Shown here in pieces: positions 36,156 to 48,132 of a stretch of DNA of 64,000 bases. The notes under the pieces are model-generated. The model was not told the DNA's origin. It was given only the letters and a program-made list of their open reading frames with translations, and ran no database searches. The translations under genes were made by a program, and so were the position numbers. The stretch is from Circinella minor (lineage: Eukaryota > Mucoromycota > Mucoromycetes > Mucorales > Lichtheimiaceae). Location of the stretch: positions 62,001-126,000 of the forward strand of contig JAEPRB010000031.1 of the NCBI GenBank assembly GCA_016758965.1, written 5' to 3'. The number at the start of each line of letters is the position of its first letter. Positions within the stretch are counted from its first letter, which is position 1.

Positions 36156-38077
36156 TTACATTCTTTCTATAGGTCTAAGACCAAGTAATGATAATCCATT
36201 ACTTAAAGTAGTTTTAGCAGCCCAGAATAATAACATTCGTGATGCTGCTAATTCTGGATTCATATTTTTTACTCGTAACCTGTTATTTGCTGTACTAATA
36301 GTATGTGCCAGTTTAAAAAGATAATTAACTAGAGTACAAGGTTCGAGTGTTTTGAATGATGCTTCTACAAGTTCAGGAAACAGAGAAATTTGTTGAACTA
36401 GCTCAAATGCCTCACGTTCTTTTAATAATGTATAATCACAATCGATTGTCACTGGAGTATTTGCCTTGCGTTCGATCCTATAAGTAGATAAAAGACACAT
36501 TATATTTATATACATATAAGAAAAAAAATATATTAACAACAACAAATCTGGATCATTAAAAAAAAAGTTCCATATTATATGTGTATTATTATCCTATTAC
36601 TTACCCACACATTCGTGCATGAGCGTATTGAAGAAGCACACCTGTGTCACCTCGTGCATCTGTCATTCGATCCCATGCAAATGTATAATTCTTGTTTCGT
36701 TTAGCCTTCATGTCTTGAATCAATATAGCTGAAACACCTAATTGATCCGCAATGGTATCAATGTATTCCATGCTCTGTTGTTGAAGTTCCTCATCATATC
36801 TGGCTTTGTCTTGTTGCATATAGTCCAAAATCTTTCCTTTACTAACATCCAAAATTTCTTGAAGAAAAACGGCAGTTCCTTGACGTGTTGACATACCATT
36901 AATCCGACCAAAATTTGCGTGTTGTAATCGTTCGGCAACTTCTGAACCAAATAATAACTCTGCCGTTTTAAATAATTGTTTGAAATGACCTTCTTGTTCG
37001 GCTCCGACCACGTAAATAGCCTTGTCAAATGTATATTGCTGCATACGCATCATTAATGTTGCCAAGTCACGCGTTAGGTACAAACTCGTACCATCAGCAC
37101 GTTGTACTATAGCTTTATCTAACTGATATTCCTCAAGGTCAACAACATGAGCACCATCGGGAGTTTTGGATAAAAGTCCTTTTTCTTCTAATTTTGCGTG
37201 GATCTTTGGGATGAATTCTTCAACTTGTGATTCTCCGGAATATACTTCAAATACAATATTCAATCGTTTATAAATAGATGCATATGATTCAATACTTAGT
37301 TCACGAAAGAGTCGCCACTGCTTTAAGACATTTTCATCGCCTATATAAGGTAACAATAGAAATAATAATAATAAAAAATGCTAGAAGTGAGTTATGGTTG
37401 TATCATTCCCCCCCCTTTTGTTCTATCAATCATTTCCCATACAACTTATTTATCATATTCAGAAAGATCCGCAATATACCTTCTTCCATCCGTTTAAAAT
37501 AATCGTTGGCTAATTGATCAATTCCCGGATCACTTTCAGCTTCCTGATTTATTTTTACATATACATCATATAAATGGCGAATTGGGTCATTTTCCAACTT
37601 TTCTCGATCTCCATAACGTTCATAACCAATCGCAAGTAAACCTATCAATATATATATATATATATCCTTCATTAGAGGGGAAAAAAGTTCATTTTCTTCA
37701 TTTTTTTTTATTTTTGAATAAAAGAACTTACCATATTGTTTTCCCCAATCTCCTAAATAATTAATACCAATGACATTATATCCCATAATTTGATGTATTC
37801 GTTTAATAAAGTTGCCATGGATAGTACTTCGGAGATGACCTGCATGAAAAGGTTTTGCAATATTTGGAGAACTATAATCGATTACAACTGTAGGTTTCTC
37901 TTTTTTATCTATTAAATTATCTTGTTCTTCTTTTTGAGAGGAATGACCCCATCCATATCGATCCTTTTCTTTATAAACTTGTTGTAATACTTGTTTTATA
38001 AATTCTGTAGATGCCACTTTAAATGCTATATTAGGACCTTGAGCTATAGCACTTGCAATATATGTATTTGGTTTGAA
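36156..38077 (-). CDS. arginyl-tRNA synthetase (5' end not found)
   Basis: A class I aminoacyl-tRNA synthetase charging tRNA-Arg (EC 6.1.1.19), cytosolic/fungal type. Visible exons: 38077-37732, 37641-37480, 37340-36605, 36477-36156, in phase. The catalytic domain has SSPNIAKPFHAGHLRST (HAGH for HIGH), NYLGDWGKQYG, YSGESQVEEF, DGTSLYLTRD, the GMSTRQGT region that replaces a classic KMSKS in eukaryotic ArgRS, and DTGVLLQYAHARM. The anticodon-binding domain ends LLGLRPIERM, a family C-terminus. The first visible exon opens after an AG acceptor with FKPNTYIASAIAQGPN and has no Met, matching roughly residue 97 of the yeast enzyme. The N-terminal domain of about 100 residues should lie upstream, but no exon for it is visible; a poly(A)/poly(T) tract begins about 30 nt away. 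The gene could be truncated, or its first exon(s) too short or distant to see. Confidence 0.85.
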
Positions 38078-38105
38078 CTATTGGTTGTTATTTTTTGTTG
38101 TCACC

Positions 38106-38141
<36 letters not shown>

Positions 38142-38190
38142 AAAAAAATTTTTAAAAAAAAAAAAAAAAACAAAAAAAAAAAAAATGTTT

Positions 38191-38225
<35 letters not shown>

Positions 38226-40270
38226 CAAGCTAGATAAACAAATAAAAAAAAACCCCCCAAGTTTTTGATTTCTCTTTGCATAATATCATTACATTTTATG
38301 CAACTGATAAGCTTGTTAAAGAAAACATATGCAAGTTGATATTATCCTAATCTTTTTTTTTTGTTACTAAAATAATTAACTGTTACCAAAGTCAAAAAAA
38401 AAAAAATTAAAGACGTTAATTAATAGACGAAAAAGAATGTGAATGATGATCAGGTGTCTTTATTGATTACAACAACAAAACTAAAAAGATCGGGTCATAT
38501 CAAATTTCGGATTTGCTATTTCTAGTATGATATCAATTATTCTTTGTTAACAACCTTCTTTATCAGGTATAGTATTTAGAAAGAAAAAAAATGTAAAGCC
38601 AAGCATTTTTATGTTCTACACGTAAAATATCTATTAGAAAAAAAAAAGATGATGACGGGAACCAAAACTAAAGATAAACATGGTGTTTTAGGTGATAATT
38701 AATAGAATGAATGGAAAAGAATAAGAGTTGAACTGGTTTTATATGTGTAATGTATAGGAGATTTATTATTAAAGGTGATGTAAAACTTGTTGTTTTCAGG
38801 TATAACAAATCCCACCCCGTCCTCTTTTTTTTTTTTAAGAAAAAAAGAAAGATCATTACATGATAATTATAAAATCACATCGCACAATCAGGTTCTTATG
38901 TATGTAGATGCATGCATGTCACACTTTTTTTTAACCTCTGCTCCGGCGCAAAATGAAAATGAGAGAGATTATGCATTATAATCTTGGTTCAAGGATTGAG
39001 GTGTTACAAAACCAAAAAAAAAAAAAAAAAAAGTCAAAATAAACAAAGCTTTTGTTGTTGTTGTTGTTGTTTTGACACTGTCAATAAATATTTTATTTGC
39101 TGCCAAGACAACACTAACAAGTTCATAGTATAGTAAACTTGTTGCTATCTGATGACTGATGAAGTTACCTAGTAACAAAATGAAAGAAAAAGAGAAAAAG
39201 CAGTGGTACGTAGCTGAAATAAACTTTTTTTTTTTGAATGCCAAGAGTGGTTAAAAAAACAAGAGATCATTCCGAAAAGAAAAATGATTTGGGATGACAT
39301 TAAACTTTTTTACGTACGTACTGTTTTTAATTATTAGGGAAAAAAAAAACAATATCTGTACAATTCCTTCCTTCAAAAAAAAAAGTGACGATCTCTCTCT
39401 ATCTATTTATTTATTAAAAAAGACTCTTATATACATAATGAAATAGGTGTATGAATAACTTTTTTCTTTTCACACAATGTATAAAGGATTATATTAGTAA
39501 ATCACTTAACAGAAATGCATTGAATAATATATGCAACATAAAAATGCACTCTTCCGACTTTGATAATATTTATATAAATACTAATTTTAAAGAGTCGTAA
39601 TCAGTTGTTTTCATGTAGATAAAAAAAAAAGTACCCACATTGTATTCACTTACTACATAACAACAGGAATCTTAATTATTATCACTATTGTAAGATGATC
39701 AATAAAAAAAACGACTCAAAGAAAACGCCAAGAGTCAATTTTTTTTTTTTTTTTGTTATTGATAACAAGATAATGATAATAATAAAGAAAAGGGAATCGG
39801 GAATTGGGTAACATTTTTGATACTATAAAAAAATTGAAGTAACACGTTGTATGACAAAACCTATTGAATACCGAACCCGACATCTCATGGAAAAAATAGA
39901 TGTATAAAAATTCCCTTTTCTTTTTCTTTTTTTTCTCTCTTGATTTTTTATTTTTATTTTCTCTTAATACTATTATTTATTATCATAAAACCACCAAATC
40001 CAAAACACAAAAAAACAATAAAAAAAAAACAATTTTTTTTGGACTTCTTTTATCTTCTTTTCCCTTCCTTTTTTTTTTTTTTTTTTTACCTTTCTTTTCT
40101 CTTCTTTTTTTCGAAGGCATGTATACTTCTTTATGAAGAGAGAAAAAAAAATACCCCCGTTATTTACTATATTGTTACTACGATTAAATTCATATATTCT
40201 ATTCCCATTTTCTATAACAACATCATAATTATCATCATCATTATCATCATTATCATATTATTATATCACA
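38078..40270. other. intergenic region between divergent genes; expected N-terminal ArgRS exon not visible
   Basis: It holds the long A/T homopolymer tract and AT-rich sequence with TACGTA motifs. I looked for the missing arginyl-tRNA synthetase N-terminal exon on the minus strand and saw no convincing candidate. The right end is a T-rich leader for the gene at 40271. Confidence 0.45.
38110..38223. repeat. poly(A)30 ... poly(T)32 tract
   Basis: A run of 30 A (38110-38139), a mixed A-rich spacer, then 32 T (38192-38223). The two runs are complementary and could form a hairpin. Such tracts are prone to replication slippage and assembly error. Confidence 0.95.
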
Positions 40271-41848
40271 ATGCCTATCACACCTTCAACACTAAAACGA
40301 AATCGATCAGCTAGTACATCACAAACAACCACTCCTTCTAGTAGTAAATTATCCCGACTCAAGTCAACTTTAGCTGTTTTTACAAAGTTCCGTTCTTCAT
40401 TTAGTAACAATGACAATAATAGAAATGAACCTCCATCTCCTCCTCCATCACCACAACAACAACAACAATCATCACAACGTCAACAAAGACGACAAAGACA
40501 AAAACGTGATTTAAAAAATCGTAATCCTTTTAATCGTTGGTCTCATCATTTTGAACGACGTCGATCGTCCATTGCCAGTAGTTTTTTCCAATATTTACAA
40601 CCCCATACCCCACCTTATAATAATGATTCATTATTTGAACAAAATCGTTATCATAGTGCTAAAAAATCATGTTCACAACCTCGATTAAATACTTTATTAC
40701 ATGAACATCAACAACAAGAATATATAAATCAAAATGCACAAACTCTACCTAGTCCTTCACCTTCACCCTCTCTATTACCTCCTTCATCTTCAATAATTAC
40801 AACATCTGCTCCAACAACAGTAACAGCAACGAATACTACTATTCGTCCTTCAGTAACTGTAAAACGAAATAATCATCAACAACAACTTTCATCTTCTTCA
40901 GCACCTAGTAATAACCCTTCTTCAATTTGGTTTGAAGATGAAATTTTATCAGATAATAAAAAAAAATCATCTGTTGTAGTACCAACGAGTATTTTAGTCA
41001 AACGTAATAATACGGATCATAGTAGCACAAGTAGTTGCTGTCTTTTCCCTGAACAACAACCGAAACCAAAACAACAATCATCAGGAAGACCCCGTAGTCG
41101 ATCTGCTTCATCCACGTGTCAATCTCGAAGACAACACCATTTACGTCATATTTCATCATCTAATATTACTGTAAATTCAGAAGATTTAACAGCTAAAGAA
41201 TTTGCAGATATGACTGGAATTATTATATGTGATGAAAATGAAAATGAAGATAATAATGTATTATCCCATCCATTTGACAATAACAATGATAATTTATTTC
41301 AAGAACAAGAACAACAAGATGATATGGTATTATATACAGTTGGATCTGAACAAAAGACTTGTTTTAGTAATTGTTCATCAAATCGTCAACTTAAAATTTG
41401 GGATGCAGAGTTTTGGAATGATCCAATCCATAATAATCTTACAAGTACAACGAGTAGTAGTAATACTCCAAGTAGTATTAACAACAATAATAATACTAAT
41501 ACTACTACTACGGTAACTACTGCCTTAATACATCCATCCATGTACAAAGATAATGATAATAATCATCAAGAACAACAATCATGTATTTTCAAGGAATTAA
41601 GACAAATGCATTCAACAGAGAATTTATCCAACTGTACAATAAAGAAAGGTCGTTTTGAAATTTGTTTAGAAACTACAACTAGTAGTGGTAATGACACTTT
41701 GGATGATGATAATAAAAATTCTAAAACATCTGCTATTGGATTGAATGATAATAAAAGTGATAATAATCAACAACAACAACAGCAACCACTATTATTGTTA
41801 CCACCACCTATTGTACCTACTATTACTGTAAGTGATGGTGATATTTAA
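40271..41848 (+). CDS. Ser/Gln/Asn-rich protein of unknown function (525 aa)
   Basis: A single-exon frame with ATG at 40271, preceded by a T- and CAT-rich leader. I do not recognise a family. The N-terminus is basic (PITPSTLKRNRSAS, SSKLSRLKSTLAVFTKFRSS) with many RxxS sites typical of kinase targets. A Gln/Arg-rich stretch and an ordered-looking segment FNRWSHHFERRRSSIASSFFQYL follow. Further on are basic-Ser blocks (RPRSRSASSTCQSRR), a possible short ordered motif TAKEFADMTGIIICDENE, and KIWDAEFWNDP. The last third is Asn/Thr/Gln-rich and ends PPPIVPTITVSDGDI. No membrane segment or signal peptide is seen. Probably a disordered, phosphorylated signalling or scaffold protein; that is inference from composition. 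Confidence 0.75.
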   Translation: MPITPSTLKRNRSASTSQTTTPSSSKLSRLKSTLAVFTKFRSSFSNNDNNRNEPPSPPPSPQQQQQSSQRQQRRQRQKRDLKNRNPFNRWSHHFERRRSSIASSFFQYLQPHTPPYNNDSLFEQNRYHSAKKSCSQPRLNTLLHEHQQQEYINQNAQTLPSPSPSPSLLPPSSSIITTSAPTTVTATNTTIRPSVTVKRNNHQQQLSSSSAPSNNPSSIWFEDEILSDNKKKSSVVVPTSILVKRNNTDHSSTSSCCLFPEQQPKPKQQSSGRPRSRSASSTCQSRRQHHLRHISSSNITVNSEDLTAKEFADMTGIIICDENENEDNNVLSHPFDNNNDNLFQEQEQQDDMVLYTVGSEQKTCFSNCSSNRQLKIWDAEFWNDPIHNNLTSTTSSSNTPSSINNNNNTNTTTTVTTALIHPSMYKDNDNNHQEQQSCIFKELRQMHSTENLSNCTIKKGRFEICLETTTSSGNDTLDDDNKNSKTSAIGLNDNKSDNNQQQQQQPLLLLPPPIVPTITVSDGDI

Positions 41849-42044
41849 TAGCACATCTTTTAAAAATTTATATATCCTTCTTTTTTTTTCCCCTCTCATA
41901 TTCCCTTCTATTGTTAACACATTACATATACTCCTTTTATATTGTACATATTTTTTTCTTTTTGTTTTGCTTTTATTATTATTATTATTATTATTCTTTC
42001 CAATCTTATTAATAGCATATGCATCCTATATTTTTTTTTGACTT

Positions 42045-42075
<31 letters not shown>

Positions 42076-42620
42076 GCAAACAACAACAATTTTGTAATAA
42101 AATCATATTTCTTTTTTTTTTTGGTTTTTAATTTTATGGATGAACAATTATATATGTATTACAAGTGTGTGGCAATTATATAAAGGGGGCTCAAGAACAC
42201 TATACTATAAAACCAAAAAAAAAAAAAAAAAAATAAGGAGAGAAAGAAAAGAATAGTAGAACGATCAAATTATATTATAAATATAAACACGAGTAATATA
42301 AATTATACGTACATCAATTCCATCTGTCAATTTTATAAGTATTCACCCTTCAAAGTAATTTAAAGAACAATATTTACTACTATTATCTTTCATCCTTACT
42401 CCTTAAAAAAAGTTTTCTCATTTTATTTTATCATAGATTCGTTTACTTTTTTTTTTTTTTTTTCATCATCCTTCTTTTTCTTTTATACACAACTTTTTTT
42501 ACTTTCCCTTTCCACACTCCTTTCTACTCAATCCATTCCTTTCATTCATACTATACAGAAAAAAAAAATAAGTTGTAAAGCTGGCTTCGACTCTTTTTCT
42601 TTATTCTTTCTTGTGTCAAT
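41849..42620. other. intergenic region between two plus-strand genes
   Basis: A poly(T)-rich 3' region of the upstream gene and a pyrimidine-rich leader of the calcium pump gene (about 42440-42605). No gene is seen. Confidence 0.55.
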
Positions 42621-45600
42621 ATGGGCAACGATAATAACAATCGATATATATCAGCATCGATTTTACCACCTCCACCACCTTATGAATCTAATACTTCTAT
42701 TTCTATCCATCATCAACATACTATTCCTACAAGAAATGAAGAAACAAATGATTTATCGACCATGTATTATTATTCATCCATTGATATGATTCGAGCTGCT
42801 CATTATGATCCAAAAAATCCATTTGCTTTTACTGCTGAACAATTAAGTAATTTGGTAGAAAAACGAGATTTAAAATTTTTAAATGATGTCGGAGGTGTTT
42901 TTGGTATAGCCAAAGGACTTCATTCAGATATTATGCAAGGTATTTCTGAAAATGAACGATATCCTTTAAAAACCATTACTTTGAATGATTTAGTATCAGC
43001 AGCATCCACATGTAATAAAAGCTCAACAAGTGATGACGATGACGAAGAGGATGACGATGCTATATTGGATGAAGATATGTTGGCTTATTGTAATGTAGAA
43101 GATTATGAAAAATATCATCATACAAAAGAGCAACCTGATAACGATATGGACGATGAAAAAGAACAAGAAATGCATCGACAAAGAAAATTGGTTTTTGGAA
43201 AGAATATATTACCTTGTATTAAACATAAAAGTTTATTTCGATTGATTTGGATCTCACTTCAAGATAAAACTTTGGTACGTAAAATAAATTTTAAAAAGAC
43301 TTATTCTGTTTAAAAGGGGGAAAAGAGGGAGGAGAGGAGAAAGCTGAAAGATACTATAAGAAAAATGAAGGATGATTAAGTGGAATATAAAGAAGAGGAA
43401 TTGAGGGTTTTATTTTTTGACATATATACAATTTTTTTTTTTTTTAATTAGATACTATTAATTGTGGCAGCCATTGTTTCATTAACAGTTGGTATTTATG
43501 AAGATTTAACAATTATTGAATACGATAGTAATGGAAATCAAATTCCTGGTGTACAATGGGTTGAAGGAGTCGCTATTTTATTAGCTATTGTATTAGTTGT
43601 TCTTGTTGGTAGTATTAATGATTATCAAAAAGAAAAACAATTTCGACGATTGAATGCCCAAAAAGAACATCGATTGATTGATGTAAGTAACCTTCTCTCC
43701 TCCTAAAAAAAGAAATACCATTCCAAACAACTTATCATAAAAAAAACCCTATTTTTCTTTTAGGTTATTCGATCAGGTCAAATTCAAACTATATCTATTT
43801 ATGATATTCATGTGGGTGATGTTCTTCGTCTTGTCCCTGGTGATATTATAGCTGCTGATGGTGTTTTTATTCAAGGTAGTAATGTTCGATGTGATGAATC
43901 TGCAACTACTGGTGAATCAGATACTGTTCGTAAAGCTCGTGTTCAAGAATGTATTGCATGGTCTACTTCAAATTTTACAAACAATCAACAACAACAAAAG
44001 TCAATGACTGTCATCACTTCATCATCATCATCCAATAATAATAACCATAACAGAAACAATAATGGTAGCCATAATAATAATAATAATAATAATAATGACT
44101 TATTAATGGATTTGGATTCATGTCCTGATCCTTTTCTTATTTCTGGATCCAAAATTATTGAAGGAGAAGGTACTTACTTGGTCACTTCTGTGGGCGTTCA
44201 CTCATGTCATGGTAAAATCATGTTATCTATGCGTACACCAGATGATCAGACACCATTACAACAAAAATTAAATGTTTTGGCTGGAAATATTGCAAAATTT
44301 GGTGTATCAGCAGCAGGTGTCGTTTTTATTATTTTGCTTGTACGATGTATCATATCTTATTCATCAGATGTGTCACCTCCCATGACAGCAGCTTCTGTGG
44401 TAGCACAAATTATGCATATTTTAATTACGGCTGTCACCGTAGTTGTTGTAGCTGTACCTGAAGGATTACCACTTGCTGTCACTTTGGGTAACTAAACAAA
44501 AAAAAAACAAAAACGAAATTATCTTTTTTATAATTATTTGACATTAATTATTATTATTATTTAGCATTGGCATATGCTACACAACGAATGCTCAAAGATA
44601 ATAATCTTGTACGAGTATTAGCAGCCTGTGAAACCATGGGTAATGCTACTACCATTTGTTCTGATAAAACAGGTACATTAACACAAAACACAATGGCTGT
44701 TGTCGCTGGTACTTTTGGATCTTCTTTTCGATTTTTACGAGAACCACCAGCATCACGAGGCGATTTAATTGATCTTCCATCCATTCGTTACAAGCTTCCT
44801 TTACCTGTTCGTAATTTTATCAATCAAGCCATGGCACTTAATTCTACAGTTTATATGAGTACCAATACAGCTGGAGAACAAATATTAATGGGTAACAAGA
44901 CCGAAATGGCCATTCATCATTTCGCACAAGATTGGATGCAATGTGAACCTTTTGAATTATTACGTACTTGTTGGGCAGTTGAACATGTTTATTCTTTTAG
45001 TTCAACACGAAAAGCCATGGCTACAGTCATTCGTATTCCTATTTTAGACGAATATACAAAAAAGGAACGTATTATTTATCGATTGCATATTAAGGGTGCA
45101 TCTGAAATGCTATTAAATTGTTGTGATAGTATTATATCGATGCATGCACAATCGTATGAACGATTCGATGGAATTCAAGATGGAAATACATATGATATTG
45201 AAACAAGAGTCATGACAGATGCTAATCATACACGTATGACTAAAATTATTTCAAGTTATGCTACACGATGTCTTCGTACACTTGCCATTTGTTACCGTGA
45301 TTATGATAGTTGGCCACCCCCTCAAGGTCAAAAATTGGAAGATATATTAAATGGATGCAAATTAACTTTGTTGGGAATTATTGGTATTGAAGATCCATTA
45401 AGACCTGGTGTAAAATCAGCTGTGGCAGCATGTCAACGTGCAGGTGTTTGTGTACGTATGGTCACAGGAGATAATATGTTGACAGCCAAAAGTATTGCTC
45501 GACAATGTGGTATTTATACTCCAGGAGGGAAAACATTGGATGGACCTACGTTTCGTCAATTAACGCATGTGGAACGACAAAACATATTACCTGATTTACA

Positions 45601-46690
45601 AGTATTGGCACGATCAAGTCCAGAAGATAAACGATTACTAGTACAAAGTTTACGTGAATTAGGTGATATAGTCGCTGTGACAGGCGATGGTACCAATGAT
45701 GGACCTGCATTAAAAGCAGCAGATGTTGGATTCTCTATGGGATTGGGTACTGAAGTAGCCAAAGAAGCTTCATCTATTATTTTAATGGATGATAATTTTG
45801 CAAGTATTGTACGTGCCATTTCATGGGGTCGATGTGTTAATGATTCAGTAAAAAAGTTTTTACAGTTTCAATTGACTGTTAATATTACCGCGGTGGCCTT
45901 GACATTGGTATCAGCAGTGGTAGAAAGCAAATCAGTATTATCAGCTGTTCAATTACTTTGGGTAAATCTTATTATGGATACATTTGCTGCATTGGCTTTG
46001 GCAACGGATCCACCTACACCTCAATTATTAGAACGATTACCAGAAGCACGTACGGCACCCTTGATTCATGCATCCATGTGGAAAATGATTTGTGGACAAA
46101 GCATTTATCAAATCACTGTCATTTTATTACTCATGTATACTGATATGCTCCATTTAGATGATGCTACCTTGAAAACTGTTATTTTCACTGCTTTTGTTTT
46201 TTGTCAAATCTTTAATGAAGTCAAGTTAGTATTCTATATGTATATTATATTATATTTAAACCAAATTTTTATTCTAATTTTTATTTTATTTTATTATAGT
46301 TCAAGACGTATTGATAATAGATTAAATATATTCAAAGGAATTACAAAAAACAAAATATTTATATTCATTTTCTTTATCACACTATTGGGTCAATTTATTA
46401 TTGTCGAATGTGGAGGATCTGCATTACAAACAGTTCCACTTAATATCAAACATTGGGGTGTTTGTCTCTTTATTGGTGTCATGTCATTACCTATTGGTGG
46501 TCTTATACGAATAGTTCCTGATGATTTATTTTTTTCAAATACATCCTCTATTTATTATCATCCAGGAAGTAATATCTCACGTCGTCCACCTGTCATTCCT
46601 CCCCGTGATGATGATGTGGATGAAAGATTAGCATGGCATGCGGTACCAAGACAACAAGACTATGATCCTTATGACTTTGAAAAAAAATAG
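42621..46690 (+). CDS. P-type Ca2+-transporting ATPase, PMCA type (P2B; Pmc1-like)
   Basis: ATP-driven calcium export to the vacuole or out of the cell (EC 7.2.2.10). Five exons, 1219 aa: 42621-43274, 43452-43682, 43764-44487, 44565-46224, 46300-46690. The N-terminus is disordered, then FAFTAEQLSNLVEKRD and RKLVFGKNILP lead into M1-M2 (ILLIVAAIVSLTVG, VAILLAIVLVVLVG). The A domain has TTGES (residues about 343-347); M4 has PEGLP (527-531); the phosphorylation motif is CSDKTGTLTQNTM with Asp570. KGASEML and TGDGTNDGPALK mark the N and P domains. M5-M6 read VALTLVSAVVESKS and LLWVNLIMDTFAALALATDPP. An Asn/Ser-rich insertion of about 50 residues sits in the A domain after TGES (44000-44110). The last intron is 75 nt and stop-free, so retention would not break the frame. 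No clear C-terminal calmodulin-binding helix was found, as in yeast Pmc1. Confidence 0.94.
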
Positions 46691-47743
46691 AATTAATTAT
46701 TAATAAACAAAAACTCCTTTTAATTTGTTATTATTATACAAACAAGATTTAGAAAAAGAGATAGATTGTTCCTTCTTTTTGTTCTTATTTGTTTTTTTTT
46801 ACATATATAAATATAAAGGTTATGTTATTACTCTTTATCAAATAGATTAGTTGTCAAAGAAGAGGTTAAGGTAACCATGGAAAATGAACATTGACAAGTA
46901 TATAAATGATTATAGTAATAATAAGTAGTAATTACATAATAATTTTAACTGATATATTGAAAAGAGAACCATCCCCATCTTTTTTTTTTTGATCAGATAT
47001 ATTATTTTTACTATGTCATTGATGATAAGTGAATTGTATGACTCAGATCCATAGAGAGAAAAGGAGGTATACAAAATAATGTTGTTATATTGACCTCATT
47101 TCATTATCATCCTTTTAATATTACAACCCTATTAAAGTTATAATTAATTCGGGGATGGGATTAAATATGTAAGACAAGAAAAGATCGGAAAGAAAAAAAA
47201 AACAGGGAGAAAAATGTTTTTTAACTGATACAAAAAAAAAGTTCCTCTTTTTATATGTAATCCCCCATTTATGCATTTCTTATAAAAGAAGAAAAGAAGT
47301 GTCCTTCATTGTCTTTTAGTATTTGATTGTGATTGGATTTGTTTATGATTTTTTTTTAAGTAAAGAAACTGAAACCAAATATTTTTTTTTAACCAATCAA
47401 AAAATATATGAAAAAATAATCAAATAAATAAATAAAAATAATTCTAATAATAATAATAATAATAATAATCAGTCTTTTTTTAATGTCTCTCTCTTGTTCT
47501 CTCCTTTTATCTTTTGCATAAAAAAGTAAAGAAACAATAAAGTGGTTTTTTTTTTTTTTTGGGTGAGAAAAAAAAACATAAAAAATTATTTTGACTACGT
47601 CACAAAAAAAATAAAAAAAAAATAATCGACTTAGAAAAGAATCAGTTTTTCTCCTCCCCCAATCAGTTTAACTCCTAACTTCTTTTTCACACTTTTTTTT
47701 TTTTTTTTTCTATTACAACAAGAAAAAGTAAAAAAGTTACTAC
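46691..47743. other. intergenic region: Ca2+ ATPase 3' side and Argonaute promoter
   Basis: No gene is seen. The region is AT-rich with ATA/AAT repeats near 47447-47470 and a pyrimidine-rich leader directly before the Argonaute ATG. Confidence 0.55.
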
Positions 47744-48100
47744 ATGGCTACTTCATTAACTCAATTTGTTTTACGACCTGGTACTGGTAAAACCGGTAAA
47801 CCAACTCGTGTTCGTTCTAATTTCTTTGAGGTTACCTCATTCCCTACTGGTAATATTCATCATTATGATGTTACCATTGATCCTCCAAGTGCTCCACCAG
47901 CATTATATCGTAAAGTTTGGAAAGCTTTTGAAGATCAAGATGGTCAAGGTATCTTAAAGGGTATCAAGGCTGTTTTTGATGGTCGTAAAAATGCTTTTTC
48001 TCCTAAAGCTTTAGATCTTGGTGAAGAAGGTGCTAAAGCTTATGAGGTATGTTTTCTTTTAATATTATTAAAATTTCCTTTCCCATTTTTTTTTCCTTCG

Positions 48101-48132
<32 letters not shown>

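Noticed and set aside
46225..46299. Reading the Ca2+ ATPase frame straight through this segment
   Set aside because: It would insert a hydrophobic stretch absent from the family; GT-AG splicing restores the conserved FNEV-NSRR junction.
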